A program made the position numbers and the translations under genes. From Eutreptiella sp. 'Long Island Sound 2002' (lineage: Eukaryota > Euglenozoa > Euglenophyceae > Eutreptiales > Eutreptiaceae): a stretch of 64,000 nucleotides of DNA. The DNA lies in NCBI GenBank assembly GCA_964036045.1, contig OZ038380.1:187624298-187688297 (forward strand), read 5' to 3'. This document shows, piece by piece, positions 45,701 through 57,899 of the stretch (the first letter of the stretch is position 1; every line of letters begins with the position of its first letter). The notes under the pieces were generated by a model. It saw nothing but the letters and a program-made list of their open reading frames with translations. It was not told the DNA's origin and searched no databases.

Positions 45701-48700
45701 GACGCGGACAGCGTCGGAGAGCGCGACCGCCATCCGCTGAGGCTGCGCGTGGGGGACGCGCTGCGCACGGGGCTCAGCGTCTCGGACAGAGTGGCCGTGA
45801 ACGACGACACCGTTGCCTGCGTCGGGGTGACGGGGCGCGTGGGGGTGTGGGTCAGTGTGGCCGATGGCGTGGCAGTCGCGGACAGGCGGAGGGAGGGTGA
45901 GGGGGAAGGGGTCCAGGAGGCGACCGAGGGGGTGGGCGATGTGCCGGTGTGGGAGACGGTGAACAATGAAAACGTCGCCGTCGACACCGTGGCAGTGAAG
46001 GACAAGGACGGAACGGTCCCTGACGGGGTGGGGGTAGGGGTGGGGGTAGGGGTGGGGGTTGGGGTGGGGGTGGGGGTGGGGGTTGGGGTTGTCGAAGCCG
46101 ACGGAGTGAGGCTGGGCGTTGGGGTCCCTGTCGCAGAACGCGACAGCGAGGAGGTCGACGACGGAGTGGCGGAGGCCGACGGGGTAGGGCTAGGGGTGTG
46201 CGTGCCCGTTGCCGTGCGGGTTGCGGTCGAGGTGTGGCTGTAGGTGTCCGTGGTCGTGCGGGTTGGTGTCGGCGTCGGGGTGAAGGTGCCGGTCGGGCTG
46301 CTGGTGCAGGTGGTGGTGGAGCTCGCTGAGGCCGTTGCCGTAGACGTCGGGGACGGAGTGCTGGTGGGGGTGGTCGTATGCGACGGCGTGTTGGTCACCG
46401 TATATGAACCAGTGGCTGTCCGAGTGTTTGTGGGGGTTTCCGACGTCGTCGAACTCGGCGTAGGAGACCGCGACCTCGTTTGCGATAATGTCGGGGTTGA
46501 GGTGTACGTTGGGGTCAGACTGCAGGTGATCGTCTGCGTCCGGGTAACGGTAGGCGTCCAGGTGACGCTGGGCGTCGACGTCGCAGAGGCCGTGGGTGTG
46601 GTGGTCAAAGTGATGGTGATGGTGCCGGTTGGCGTTCTCGTGACGGTGGCGGTCCCAGTGCGGGTGTTGGTTGGCGTCCGGGTGGCAGTGGGAGTTGCAG
46701 TGAAGGTCACGGTGGTTGTCAGGCTTGGGGTCGGGCTCGCGCTCACAGTGACTGTTGAAGTGGCAGAGGTTGTGCGCGAGGGGGTGGGGGTTCGGGTGCC
46801 GGTGGGGGTAGGCGACGAGGTGTAGGTGGGCGTTGTGGAATGGCTTGGGGTTGAAGTCATTGTCTCCGTACCCGTGGCAGTGGGAGTTCTACTGGCGGTG
46901 CTGGTTGGCGTTGCCGTTGAGGTCCTCGTAGGTGACACAGTGGACGTGGAAGTCACACTCGCACTGATGGTTGGAGTTTCAGAAGAAGACGGAGTTGCAC
47001 TAGGGGTGGGTGTAAGAGTGGTGGTGGGGGTGGACGTGGTGGAGGGGGTCGGGGACGCGGAGGTTGTGATAGAGGCGGAGGGGGTGGGGGAAATAGTGGG
47101 GGTGACACTGGCACTTGGTGTGGAGGTCGAAGTGGGGCTGGGACTTTTGGTTATCGTCGCGGTTCTGGAAACTGTATTACTGTATGTCCCGGAGGCGGTG
47201 GGTGAAGTGGTCCCGGACGGAGTGGGAGTCTCGCTGGTGGTTGATGTTGCGGTCGCGGTCCGTGTTGAAGATGCGGATCGAGTAACGGTAGCGGTGCTGG
47301 ATGAAGTGGGGGTGACTGAGGGTGTGGGGGTGAGCGTGGGGGTGGGCGTGTGGCTGGGGGTCGGGGTCGGCGAAGAGGTTACGGAGGCTGTCTGCGTCGG
47401 CGAGGGGCTTGACGTGGGAGTACCGGACTGGGTGGCGGTGATGGTGACGGTGGCCGTGGGGGTATCGGTGAGGGTGATCGTGGTGGAGAGAGAGGGCGTT
47501 CTGGTCAGAGACGCGGTGGGACTGCTCGTGAACGTCAGCGTGAAAGAGGCGGTAGGTGTCAACGTCGGGGTCGGCGTCGGGCTCGCGGTGTGGGTGGGGG
47601 TGGTGGAGCAACTCGGGGTGTAGGAAACAGTAGGGGTCTGCGTCACCGTGATCGACATCGTCCGAGTCACGCTGGGAGTATATGTGATGGACGGGGTGGT
47701 CGTCTCGGAGGGGGTTGACGTGGGGGTTGAAGTCGCGGTGCGGGTGGAGGATGGGGTGGCGGAGGGCGAGGAGGTCTGTGTGGCCGTGCTGGTGCGCGAG
47801 GGGGTGGAGCTGGGCGTCCGCGTGCAGGTCTGCGTTCGGGTGTACGTCGGCGTCGATGTCAGGGTGGACGACGGCGTGGGCGTGGGCGTCCGCGACGGCG
47901 TCGCTGTCGGGGTGGACGTACCTGTGGCCGTTGCACTGCCGGTGGGGGTCGAGGAGGATGTGTAGGTAGGGCTGGCCGTGGAAGTGGAGGTGAGGGACGA
48001 CGTGGATGTCTCAGTGGGGGTTGCAGTCCTGGTGTAGGTGGCCGTTGGGGTCCCGGTCGGCGACGGCGTGGCGGTCACTGTGGGCGTGGGTGTCGGCGAG
48101 AGCGTCGGGGTGGGCGTGCCGGTCGGCGTCGGCGAGGCCGTTGTGGTCGGGCTTGGCGTTGGGGTGCTCGACGGCGTGGCACTGGGCGTAGGGGATAGCG
48201 TGGGGGTGAGGCTGGGCGTGCCCGTCGGGGTTGCGGTTGGCGTCGGCGTGGGGCTTAGGGTCGGGGATGGGGTCTGGGTCGGCGTAGGACTGGGCGTCCC
48301 ACTGGGCGTGACGGTCGCGGTCGGGCTTGAGGTGCCCGTCATGGAGCCGGTCCGGGTCGGGGTCGAGGTTGGCGTGCCGGACAGTGTCTGCGTGGAAGAG
48401 GCCGTCGGGGTGGGGGTCGCGGTGGGCGTAGGCGTGGACGTGAATGTCGCGGTCGCAGAGGGGCTCGGTGTGTAAGTGGCTGTGGAGGTGGGGGAAGCGG
48501 TGGGGGTGTGACTGGTGGTGGCGGTCCGCGTAAAGGTCGGCGTTCTGGACGGGGTTGCGGTGGGCGTCACGGTGGCAGTGCGGGTGAGCGTCGTTGTGGG
48601 CGTTGCGGTTGGGCTCACCGAGTACGTGAACGTCTGTGTTCGCGTGGGGGTGCTGGTGGAGGTTGTGGTCACGGTGGGCGTCCTCGTGGGGGTGACGGTG

Positions 48701-51700
48701 AGGGTGAGGGTGACACTCGGAGTGCACGTGACGGAGGGCGTCGTGGATGCGGTCGGCGTGCACGTGGGGCTGCGGGTCGGCGTCGAGGACACCGACGGAG
48801 TTGTGGTCGCCGACGAGGTGCCGCTGCCGGTTGGAGTAGAGGTTGGTGATGCCGTCACGGTGGATGTTCCACTGGGAGTAGTTGACGCGGTCGAGGTCGA
48901 GGACGGGGTGGGACTGGGAGTCGACGTTGCTGTACGGGACCGCGTGGACGAGGGCGTCATTGTTTCGGAAGGTGTGCCCGTGCTGGATGGGCTCGGGGTT
49001 GGGGTCGAGGTCGCTGTGCGGGTGGCGGATGGGGTGGCCGATCCTGTGCCCGTGCTGGTGGCCGAAGCGGATGGGGTTCGTGTGGGCGATGCGGTGTGCG
49101 TCGCGGTGCGCGTGGTCGTGCGGGTGCCCGTGCGGGTTGGGGTCCCGGTCGGAGTACCGGACACGGTCGGGGTCGTGGTGGTGGTCGGCGTGGGGGATGG
49201 AGTGAGAGTCAAAGTGGGGGTGAGGGTGGGGCTGGCAGTGGCTGTGCCCGTTCGCGTGCTGGTGGGTGAAGGCGTGGCGGATACACTTGGTGTGAGGGTG
49301 GGGGTGGGGGTGGGTGTCGGACTTGGGGTCTGGGAAGGGGTCAGGGTGTGGGACGCCGTAGAGGTCGGGGTGCGCGTAGTTGTTGACGTCCGCGTGGCTG
49401 TGGCGCTTCGCGTGGGAGTGGAGGTGGGGCTTGAACTCACCGTCGGTGTCACGCTGACGGACTGCGTTGGGGTGTGGGAGAGTGTCTGGGTAAGACTGCA
49501 CGTGGGCGTGCCAGTGCTACTTCGTGTCGGGGTTGACGATGGGGTCGGGGTGGCGCTTACGCTCGGGGTCGTGGTCTCCGTCGTCGTGCCCGACTCCGTG
49601 GGGGTTGCAGTGGCCGTGGTGGTGGGACTGACCGTGGCCGAAGGGGTGTCACTGAAAGTGCGGGTGTGAGTGGGCGTGCAAGTTCTGGTGGGCGATTCGG
49701 TCGGGGACGCACTCACCGAGCCGGTGCCCGACGGCGTTTGGCTCTGGCTCGGGGTAGACGTGGGAGTGTCGGTGTGGGAGGCCGTGCGCGTGACCGTCGG
49801 CGAAGCCGTTGGTGAGCCGGTCTGCGAAGGGGTGGCCGTCTCGGTGGACGTTTCCGAAGGGGTGTGGGTGTATGTTGCGGTACCAGTGGGCGTGACAGAC
49901 GGGGTCGGGGTCAGAGTACGTGTGGGGCTCGCGGTCGGGCTGAAGGTTGTGGTCGGACTGACGGTTGTAGTCGGTGTGGGGGACGCGGTCAGCGTGGGGG
50001 TGCCAGTCACCGAGGGAGTGAAAGTTGCAGTGGGAGTCACAGAAAGAGTCGTGGAACGGGTCAGCGTACTTGTCGGCGTTGCAGTTGGGGACAGCGTGGG
50101 GGAAGCAGTTCGCGTGGGCGAGGCTGTCGGCGAGCAAGTGGCTGATGGGGTTGGGGTGAGCGTTTGTGTGGCGCTTCCGGAGAGTGTTGGTGTGAAGGTT
50201 GCCGTGGGGGTAGAGGATGGTGTCACAGTGGCTGTCAAGGTCTGTGTCGCAGAACTACTGGGCGTTGGAGTTGGCGTGGGGCTGGGGGTGAGGGTTGGTG
50301 TCGTGGTCATGGTCATGGAAGGGGTTGCGGTGGAGGTCGCGGTTGAACTCGCGGTAGGGGTAGAGGTCGGCGTGCAGGTGGGTGTCGGTGTCTGACTGGG
50401 GCTGGGGGTGCACGTGGGGGTAGGCGTGGGCGTAGGAGTAGGGCTATGGGTTGAGGTTGGACTGGGGGTCGAGCTCGGAGTCGTGGTCTGGGTAGGGGTA
50501 GGAGATGCAGTCGGAGTGGGCGTAGCCGTGCCGCTGGCGGTGGGCGTAGGGCTTGGTGTTGTTGTTGGTGTGGCAGTGGTGGTGGGGGTAGGAGTCGGGG
50601 TTGATGTTTGGGAGGGTGTGGGAGACCGCGTCGCAGTCATCGTTGAGCTAGGGCTGGGGCTTGCGGTACATGTGGCGGTGGGAGTGGAGGTCGGTGTAAA
50701 TGTAGGCGTAAGCGTAGGCGTTGGTGTCAAGGTGCAAGTTCGGGAAGGACTAGGTGTTGTACTTGGCGTTGGTGTTAGTGTGCGGGAAGGTGAGGGTGTG
50801 GCTGTGGGGCTTGGGGTCCGAGTCGAGGTTGCTGTTACGCTTGGCGTTGTGGTTGCTGTGCGGCTTGGGCTTATGCTGGGTGTTGGAGTCAGGGTAGGAG
50901 TTGGAGTGAGGCTGCGAGTTGGTGTAGATGTTGGACTGAGTGATGTACTAGGTGTTTGTGTATAGGTCGATGAATGGCTGGGCGTAAGTGTAGGGGTTCT
51001 CGTTGGTGATGCTGTTGGTGTTGAGGTGAGAGTCTGGGAACTGCTGGGAGTTGCCGTTGGGGTCAGCGACGGCGTTTCTGTGGTTGTGGCAGTGGAGGTT
51101 GTGGTTGGAGTTGAGGTAGCAGTGAGGGTTGGACTCTCGGTTGAAGATGGGGTAGGGCTAGGTGTTGAGCTTAGTGTTGCACTGGGGGTGGGGCTTGCGG
51201 TTGCGGTCGGCGTTGCCGTTGGCGTCGGTGATGGTGTGCTTGAAAGAGTGGAGGTGGGAGTTTGGCTGGGAGTTGGAGTCAGAGAAGGAGTGAGGGTGCC
51301 AGTGGGCGTCTGTGTTGGGGTTAGTGACGGGGTGGCGGTGGATGTAGCGCTGGTGGTGCTGCTGGGTGTACTCGTTGGAGAAAAGGTTAGGGTAGGGCTC
51401 AGAGACGGTGTCAATGTGGATGATGCTGTTGGTGTGGCTGTCGGGGTGGGTGTCAGGGTGGGTGTAGAGGAAAGAGTCGGCGTAGGGCTAGGGGAAAGAG
51501 TTGGGGTGACACTGCGGGTTGGTGTAGCTGTTGGTGATGTTGTGTGTGTTGAGGTAAAGCTGAGACTTGGGGTTTGCGTTGGGGTTGCGGTCGACGTTGC
51601 CGTTGGCGTCAGTGATAGTGTGCTTGAAAGAGTGGAGGTGGGAGTTTGGCTGGGAGTTGGGGTTGCGGTCGGCGTTGCCGTTGGCGTCGGTGATAGTGTG

Positions 51701-52877
51701 CTTGAAAGAGTGGAGGTGGGAGTTTGGCTGGGAGTTGGGGTTGCGGTCGGCGTTGCCGTTGGCGTCGGTGATAGTGTGCTTGAAAGAGTGGAAGTTGGGG
51801 TTGCGGTCGACGTTGCCGTTGGCGTCAGTGATAGTGTGCTTGAAAGAGTGGAGGTGGGAGTTTGGCTGGGAGTTGGGGTTGCGGTCGGCGTTGCCGTTGG
51901 CGTCAGTGATAGTGTGCTTGAAAGAGTGGAGGTGGGAGTTTGGCTGGGAGTTGGGGTTGCGGTCGGCGTTGCCGTTGGCGTCGGTGATAGTGTGCTTGAA
52001 AGAGTGGAAGTTGGGGTTGCGGTCGGCGTTGCCGTTGGCGTCGGTGATAGTGTGCTTGAAAGAGTGGAGGTGGGAGTTTGGCTGGGAGTTGGGGTTGCGG
52101 TCGGCGTTGCCGTTGGCGTCGGTGATAGTGTGCTTGAAAGAGTGGAAGTTGGGGTTGCGGTCGACGTTGCCGTTGGCGTCAGTGATAGTGTGCTTGAAAG
52201 AGTGGAGGTGGGAGTTTGGCTGGGAGTTGGGGTTGCGGTCGGCGTTGCCGTTGGCGTCAGTGATAGTGTGCTTGAAAGAGTGGAGGTGGGAGTTTGGCTG
52301 GGAGTTGGGGTTGCGGTCGGCGTTGCCGTTGGCGTCGGTGATAGTGTGCTTGAAAGAGTGGAAGTTGGGGTTGCGGTCGGCGTTGCCGTTGGCGTCGGTG
52401 ATAGTGTGCTTGAAAGAGTGGAAGTTGGGGTTGCGGTCGGCGTTGCCGTTGGCGTCGGTGATAGTGTGCTTGAAAGAGTGGAGGTGGGAGACTGGCTGGG
52501 AGTTGGAGTCAGAGAAGGAGTGAGGGTGCCAGTGGGCGTCTGTGTTGGGGTTAGTGACGGGGTGGCGGTGGATGTAGCGCTGGTGGTGCTGCTGGGTGTA
52601 CTCGTTGGAGAAAAGGTTAGGGTAGGGCTCAGAGACGGTGTCAATGTGGATGATGCTGTTGGTGTGGCTGTCGGGGTGGGTGTCAGGGTGGGTGTAGAGG
52701 AAAGAGTCGGCGTAAGGCTAGGGGAAAGAGTTGGGGTGACACTGCTGGTTGGTGTAGCTGTTGGTGATGTTGTGTGTGTTGAGGTAAAGCTGAGACTTGG
52801 GGTTTGCGTTGGGGTTGCGGTCGACGTTGCCGTTGCCGAGGGACTGCTTGTCGTTGTAGCTGTCGGAGTGGTCGTCG
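33705..52877 (-). CDS. Exon 3 of the giant surface protein gene: 6,391-codon Ser/Thr/Pro-rich exon
   Basis: This exon is 19,173 bp, exactly 6,391 codons, phase 1 at both ends and without a stop. The acceptor is a textbook one: TTTCATTTTCTGTTGCAG|CGACGACC. The donor is AGCTCATCAG|GTGCCA. Two zones are visible. From 52877 to about 46100 the protein is Thr/Pro-rich and Arg-poor (TPTATPT and TPSQTPT types), with recent tandem duplications at 51228-52830 and a pure Thr-Pro run at about 46025-46091. From there to 33705 it is the Ser/Thr-alternating, Arg-containing type shared with the next exons. No globular domain or Lys-rich segment was seen. It is probably a very long O-glycosylated stalk. A TTG or other non-ATG start inside it is not credible, because the frame and composition run to the acceptor. 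Confidence 0.8.
46025..46091 (-). repeat. Pure Thr-Pro dipeptide tract; G4-prone on the opposite strand
   Basis: The coding strand reads about eleven consecutive ACC-CC(N) pairs, so the protein has an unbroken (TP)n run. The plus strand is GGGGT/GGGGGT repeated, with many closely spaced runs of at least four guanines. The tract marks the change from the Arg-poor Thr/Pro zone to the Arg-containing Ser/Thr zone of exon 3. Confidence 0.85.
51228..52830 (-). repeat. Nested tandem repeats: 78/60-bp units inside a 1,230-bp duplication
   Basis: The marker GTGATAGTGTGCTTGAAAG on the plus strand occurs 13 times between 51612 and 52458, spaced 78 or 60 bp. The two lengths differ by one 18-bp block that encodes a six-residue TPSQTP step. 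Flanking this, 51228-51600 is repeated nearly letter for letter at 52458-52830, an offset of 1,230 bp (410 codons). All unit lengths are multiples of three, so the frame is kept. The very few mismatches point to recent expansion. Confidence 0.9.
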
Positions 52878-54659
52878 CTGCAACAGAAAATGAAACATAA
52901 AACGTGTCTCACATGGCGGACTGTAAAGGCAACTTATTGGCAAAGCACACCAGACCAAAAAAACCTCTACATCCATATGATCCATTGGAGGCTTTCAAGC
53001 CATTCTCAAGAGAATTCTCAAGAGAATTAACCCTACTCTTGTTGCAATTCTGGCCTCGCCCCACCGCTACCACTTTGCTGCATGTGTCCTTCTGCTATTC
53101 TCCTTTGGCCTGCGGAAACAGCATGGGTGCCCACAATGCAAAAAAAAAAAAACACCCTCTGTTTGAAATACACTTGGCCACAGGAATGCAGCGCGAAGCA
53201 GCGGTCCACCAACAGTGCCTGGCACGTTACTAACAGCAGTTGGCTGGTCACTGACAACAGTTGTTGGTCAAAGCACAGCGGTTGGCGATTGATCGACACT
53301 AACCGACAAAATTGAGCAGGAACAGCCAACAGTTGGCACTTAACTGATAGCATAAACCACCAGGTTGGCTGGCTAACCAAAACGATGCATGTGCAAATAG
53401 GCATTGCACTGGGAGCATCAACACAACGAGCTACAAAGGGGTGTGACGTTGGAGGTGCTGGCATAGGTGCACCGCACCCCGTGCACTGTGAAGCATTTGA
53501 GATGCGTCGTGAGGTCAACATGGAACCTCAACAACACAAAACCCGCGCGGTACCCTGTCTGTGTTTCACTGGCAACTAGCCTCAACTTTATGTTTCACGC
53601 CCCCTAAACCTTGGACGATCACTAGGTTGGCAGTGACACGCTTGTGGCAAGCCTCACACCCCACACACCACAGGGGCTCTAGCTGGGGGTCTTGGACCGC
53701 GCCCTATGAGGTAGTGTGCAGAACAGTGTGTCGACTTGCGCACGCACAACGCACAACGTCAGTGTCATGGCACTGTGGGCATGGCGCCATACACCAAAAA
53801 GAGTTGTACCCAGCCGTGTTCTCCCTTTTCTGGACTTTGCAGCTCTTTACCTGCGATTTAGGCATGCAAATAGCGACAGGGGTCATTGCTTTGCTTCGAT
53901 GCCTAGACGATATCGCGCAAAGCTGGCAAGATGCCCCGATATGGTAGGCTACCCGCATAGCATCAGAATGTATGTCACCTACCCGGATTTCGTGTGGCGT
54001 CTAGGTTAGCGCAAATACACATGTGCACTTTTGAGCCATCATTTCACCAATTTATCAACGGACGGCTTCCTCAAGCGGTCATCTTTCGTGCCCAACATTT
54101 AAAGACAAAGCAGTAAGGGGGTGTTCGTGTCATGGAAAGTGGGTGTTGGCTGTGGCTTGGCCGGCCACCCCACTAGCCACTAATCAACCTTCCAGACGGG
54201 GGGTGGCCGTGAATCTGGCAACTTGGCAGGCGGTTTCCAGCAATCGCCGGCCCGGCCAACCGGTTGGCCAAATCCAGCCATATCTCAACAACACAACAAA
54301 CGAAAGCAGGCGAAAAGCTACTCACATGCACGTTACCCAGCAGTGCAATGTGCCACGAGGAGAGACCACAACTACAGTGAGATGTGAAAAAACACACTTC
54401 TCGTGTTGGGGAGGTCATGGACACTCCGTGTGTGCATGCATATATCCAGCCAACCGCGGCTATAGCTGTGTGTGGGGGTGGGCCGGGGGTGGGGTGGGGG
54501 AGCTCAAAAGCATCTAGCCTTGTCTCCGGAATGCCCTTGAGGTTTGGAAATTTCTTGGCCCAGAACCTCGGTTTCCCTTGTTGTTTCCATTTGTGCCATA
54601 AATGAAACCCCCAATGTGTCATATTCTTCTGATCAACCAACTCACGCGCACACCAAGCC

Positions 54660-55190
54660 CACCCGCAGTGGAGCCAAAGAACACCCCCGTTTGATCCATG
54701 TCCATGGGAATGTGCGCGACAACTTTGCCTATATGCCTTGTTCAAATTGTTCGGATGATGTGTATATGCGAAACGTTGCAGGTGTTCACACGCTCTTCAA
54801 TGCAGTGGTGGATGAGGTCTAGTAGGATGAAGGATTGTTTGCCAACAATCATAATCCCCATTTTCCGTATTTCGTGACTAACTGCAATAGCATGCCCATG
54901 TGCTCAATGGGTGGATCTTTGTCTGATGTACTCTTCAATCCCAAGTACGTAGGCCATGTTTACAAGGTAATAGTGGCCGTGGACCACCTTGGGAATATAG
55001 TATGGATATGTGATCTTATGCCGGGAACGTCGGCAGATGTTATGATTTAGGATCAATGTGGTCCTTCGCAATCACACGGATGGTTCTTTGATTGTGAAGT
55101 AGGTTATCATGATGGCACTTACAAGGGGTGCAGTGGTTGCATGCCATTGCATAGTTGTACTCCACGACACTAAGTGAGATGTTCATAGGT
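54660..55190 (+). pseudogene. Decayed DDE-type transposase fragment
   Basis: One plus-strand frame reads NPKYVGHVYKVIVAVDHLG, then NIVWICDLMPGTSADVMI, a TAG where Trp would be expected, then HGWFFDCEVGYHDGTYKG. This order (K-Y-x-x-H-x-x-K, a VDxxG strand, G-x-S-x-D, and a late DG-x-YKG) resembles the catalytic core of the DDE superfamily of the Harbinger/IS5 kind. A second stop precedes the fragment (near 54820) and others follow it. The expected first catalytic Asp region reads MGGSL, so that site may be lost. No terminal inverted repeats or target duplication were found. It is inactive; the family name is tentative. Confidence 0.5.
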
Positions 55191-56429
55191 ACATTGTGCA
55201 CACAGTGCAAAACCTTTGCCCATGCTTGAAGTAGGTCTTGAATGTAAGAGCCAAGGAGGGGGTCCAAGATGGCAAAGCCATGGTATGAACAATACTGGCG
55301 TGTGTCATGCTTTGACCCTCCCCCTTGCCTTGGCTTTGGGGGATGTGGTAATTGCTTTGAAACTTCTGTCTAAAACTTAGCAACGGCCCACCGGTCAACT
55401 GTCCTACTATCCTACATGGTGGTGTTTCGTGGACTTGGACTTCGCCAAAGAAAAAACGGGTATTGGAAGGTCCTCCCAAGACAACAAACCTTCCACGCCA
55501 TATTTCATACAGGTTTCCTCCGTTGTAATACAATTGACACCAATTAGGTTGACTGGTTTATTCTTTTTCGTTTTTTTTGCTCGGACTCACGTGTGCCTCG
55601 TAAGTGCTCCGTCAGACGGATTGGATCATGTGGATAGTTTAAGTACAGTTAAGTACTATTTGTCCTGTATGAACCACAACTCACATGCCACTTGTGGCGG
55701 TGGGACGTATATTTGGACTCGGGTTTCCTGTCACCTGAGTATGCGACGGTGCATTGCCGCCACACCCTAGGGGCTTGCACGAATGTCGAAAAGGTAGTCA
55801 ACTTGCATTTAGTATGTAGTGCCCTGTCTATCCTATTTGGTGGCTATCGAACGAAGTCTCTGTTGGGTATCTTCATAGGCATGCCCCTTTTCCGTAGAAT
55901 GGCGGATTCCCACTTGTGGGCCTAGTTCGTTTTGTGCCTTGTGGTAGGTTCAACCTGTTGGCCCAAAACTCAGTGACGGTGTGTGTCACTCGGCGGCGCC
56001 ATTCCGTTAGACGTTGTGCCGTGTACTCAAGTGTGGCGTGGGTCGCAGCTACTTGGTATATCAACTCCAGGGTTTCTATGTGGTCTTCGACCCAACATTG
56101 CATCATGCGTGTGCCCTTTGCCCCCCAAAAGATGACTTGGTTGGTTATAGGGCCATGCAGCATTGTGTGGTAGCAATGCGTGGCTCACCGGGCGTAGTTG
56201 GCAAAACAGTGTGTCTGACACTTCATCATGCGCATCAAGTTTCGATGCATGCTACCGTAGTGGTGTCGTTCTTTGAGGAGCTTGTTAGCCACGACTTGCT
56301 GTGTCTCCACGACGTGGGACAATGCCGTGCCCACCTCGGCTAGGAGGGGGGGCGACTTAGGGCTATGCCCCAGGTATCTTTCCAGCTCTAACCACTCCGT
56401 CTAGCAGTGCGGTTATCTGGATGACTTTT

Positions 56430-57800
56430 ACTTTAGTGGCGTGTGCTAGTGGCTTGCTCACTAGGGCATGCACTTTTTTCCGGTGCATGTCGGAAGAGGA
56501 GGGAGGTTGGCTCTTTTCTTGTGCCCCAACGGTTTATAAAAACATTGCTCCCGCAGGTAGGATTGGGTGTGACTCTGTGTGGTTTAAGTTTCGAGTACCA
56601 TGGTGTTTCTCGTTCCTCTACGTGGTTGATTCCCTCCGTCATTGTTCGTGGGGGCTTCGTCAAATCTTTGCGGAATTGTGTGGGCCCCATGAGCATTTGG
56701 TATTGGTGCTATGCCACCCGGTACCGCATGTTCGGCATGTGGTCTCGTGGAATATGGTGTATGAAGGACTGTGGGACTCGCAAATGTCCTATGTGGTGTA
56801 GGTCTTTTGGTTGTGCATCTTCTAGCCACTGTTGTGCATGGGGGCGCCACTCGTCCCATGAGGCCAACCATAGAGCATGGAAGGCCGGCCTCCATGCCGG
56901 GCACCTAGTCAGCCTGTCATGTACGGTCAGTTGATGTGTGTCCCCACATAGCGGGCACAGGCCTTTCTCTTTGCTACATGGTGCTCCACACCCGTCCCAT
57001 TGCACGATTCTCCATAGCCCTTCCAGTCAGTTGGGGTGCCGTCTCCCCTTGAGTGGTAGCCATGACACCCAGCGTGCCCCTGTGAAACACGGCCACACTC
57101 TTCTTTGCACTATCCACTTTTTTGTTGGCGTTGGTGCCGGCCCTCCTCCGACGTGTATTTCTTACACTTCTGTTGGTGGGAGGTTTGGTAATGTGCGAAT
57201 ATGGACGCTTGTCATCATGTGCACCACAACCTTTCCACACCACCGATACCCGCCAACTGGATTGCAGGACACCAAAGCATACGGTCCTCACACACAGCAC
57301 AACACAAGACATACATTAGACGCTACCATGAAGTGGATGGGCTGGCAAAGATGGTGGCAAGCCTCCCACTCCCGCACCGGCTTCATTGCCCGTAGTCCAC
57401 CACCGCTTTATTGTCCAATGTGAGGGAATCGCCCTATGGGGCCCATTTGGTGACCATCACTGATCCTTGTACCTCTACTTGGTATGAGTCCTGCGGGGCA
57501 ATTACCCGGCTTATGATGTGCAGTGGGCCACACATGGCCGCTGGACCTGGTTCGATTGTCAGCCAGTTTGCTGTTGTCAATGTGCCACGATGTGCACCGT
57601 CTTCAGTTTTGGTTGTGGTAAGGATGCCATCGATTACACATGGCATGAAACCCGGCGCCAATATGCCATTCTCAGGCGTGGGTAGCGTGGCATCGGGACA
57701 TATGTCGGTGCTCCCTTCCCGCTGTCTTCTCTTGCACTCTCCACCACAGCAAATTGTTTCAACTCTCTTGATCGAACAAATCGGGTCTCCCACGGGGCTG
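56430..57800 (-). pseudogene. RNase H-like and zinc-knuckle remnant of the same element
   Basis: Following the RT thumb, SYQVEVQG (about 57490-57465) matches the region around the second acidic residue of LINE RNase H domains, and LTLDNKAVVDYG (about 57424-57389) the next Asp-containing strand. CPLCGDTHQLTVHDRLTRC (56957-56895) is a CxxC...H...C knuckle typical of LINE C-termini. After it, one frame continues through a single stop to about 56433 (IPRDHMPNMRYRVA, then MLMGPTQFRKDL). Stops and shifts show it is dead. Confidence 0.6.
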
Positions 57801-57899
57801 CACCCGCTAGCTAGACATGGTCACTGTTGTATATGCCATGAGCGGTTGGATGGCATGCACGTAGTTCCGCAAAGCGGACACACCGTGGGGTATTGGGTG

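Noticed and set aside
54173-54745. 190-codon minus-strand open frame as a gene
   Set aside because: Mixed, His/Cys/Trp-rich composition with no domain, no splice context and overlap with the transposase relic region.
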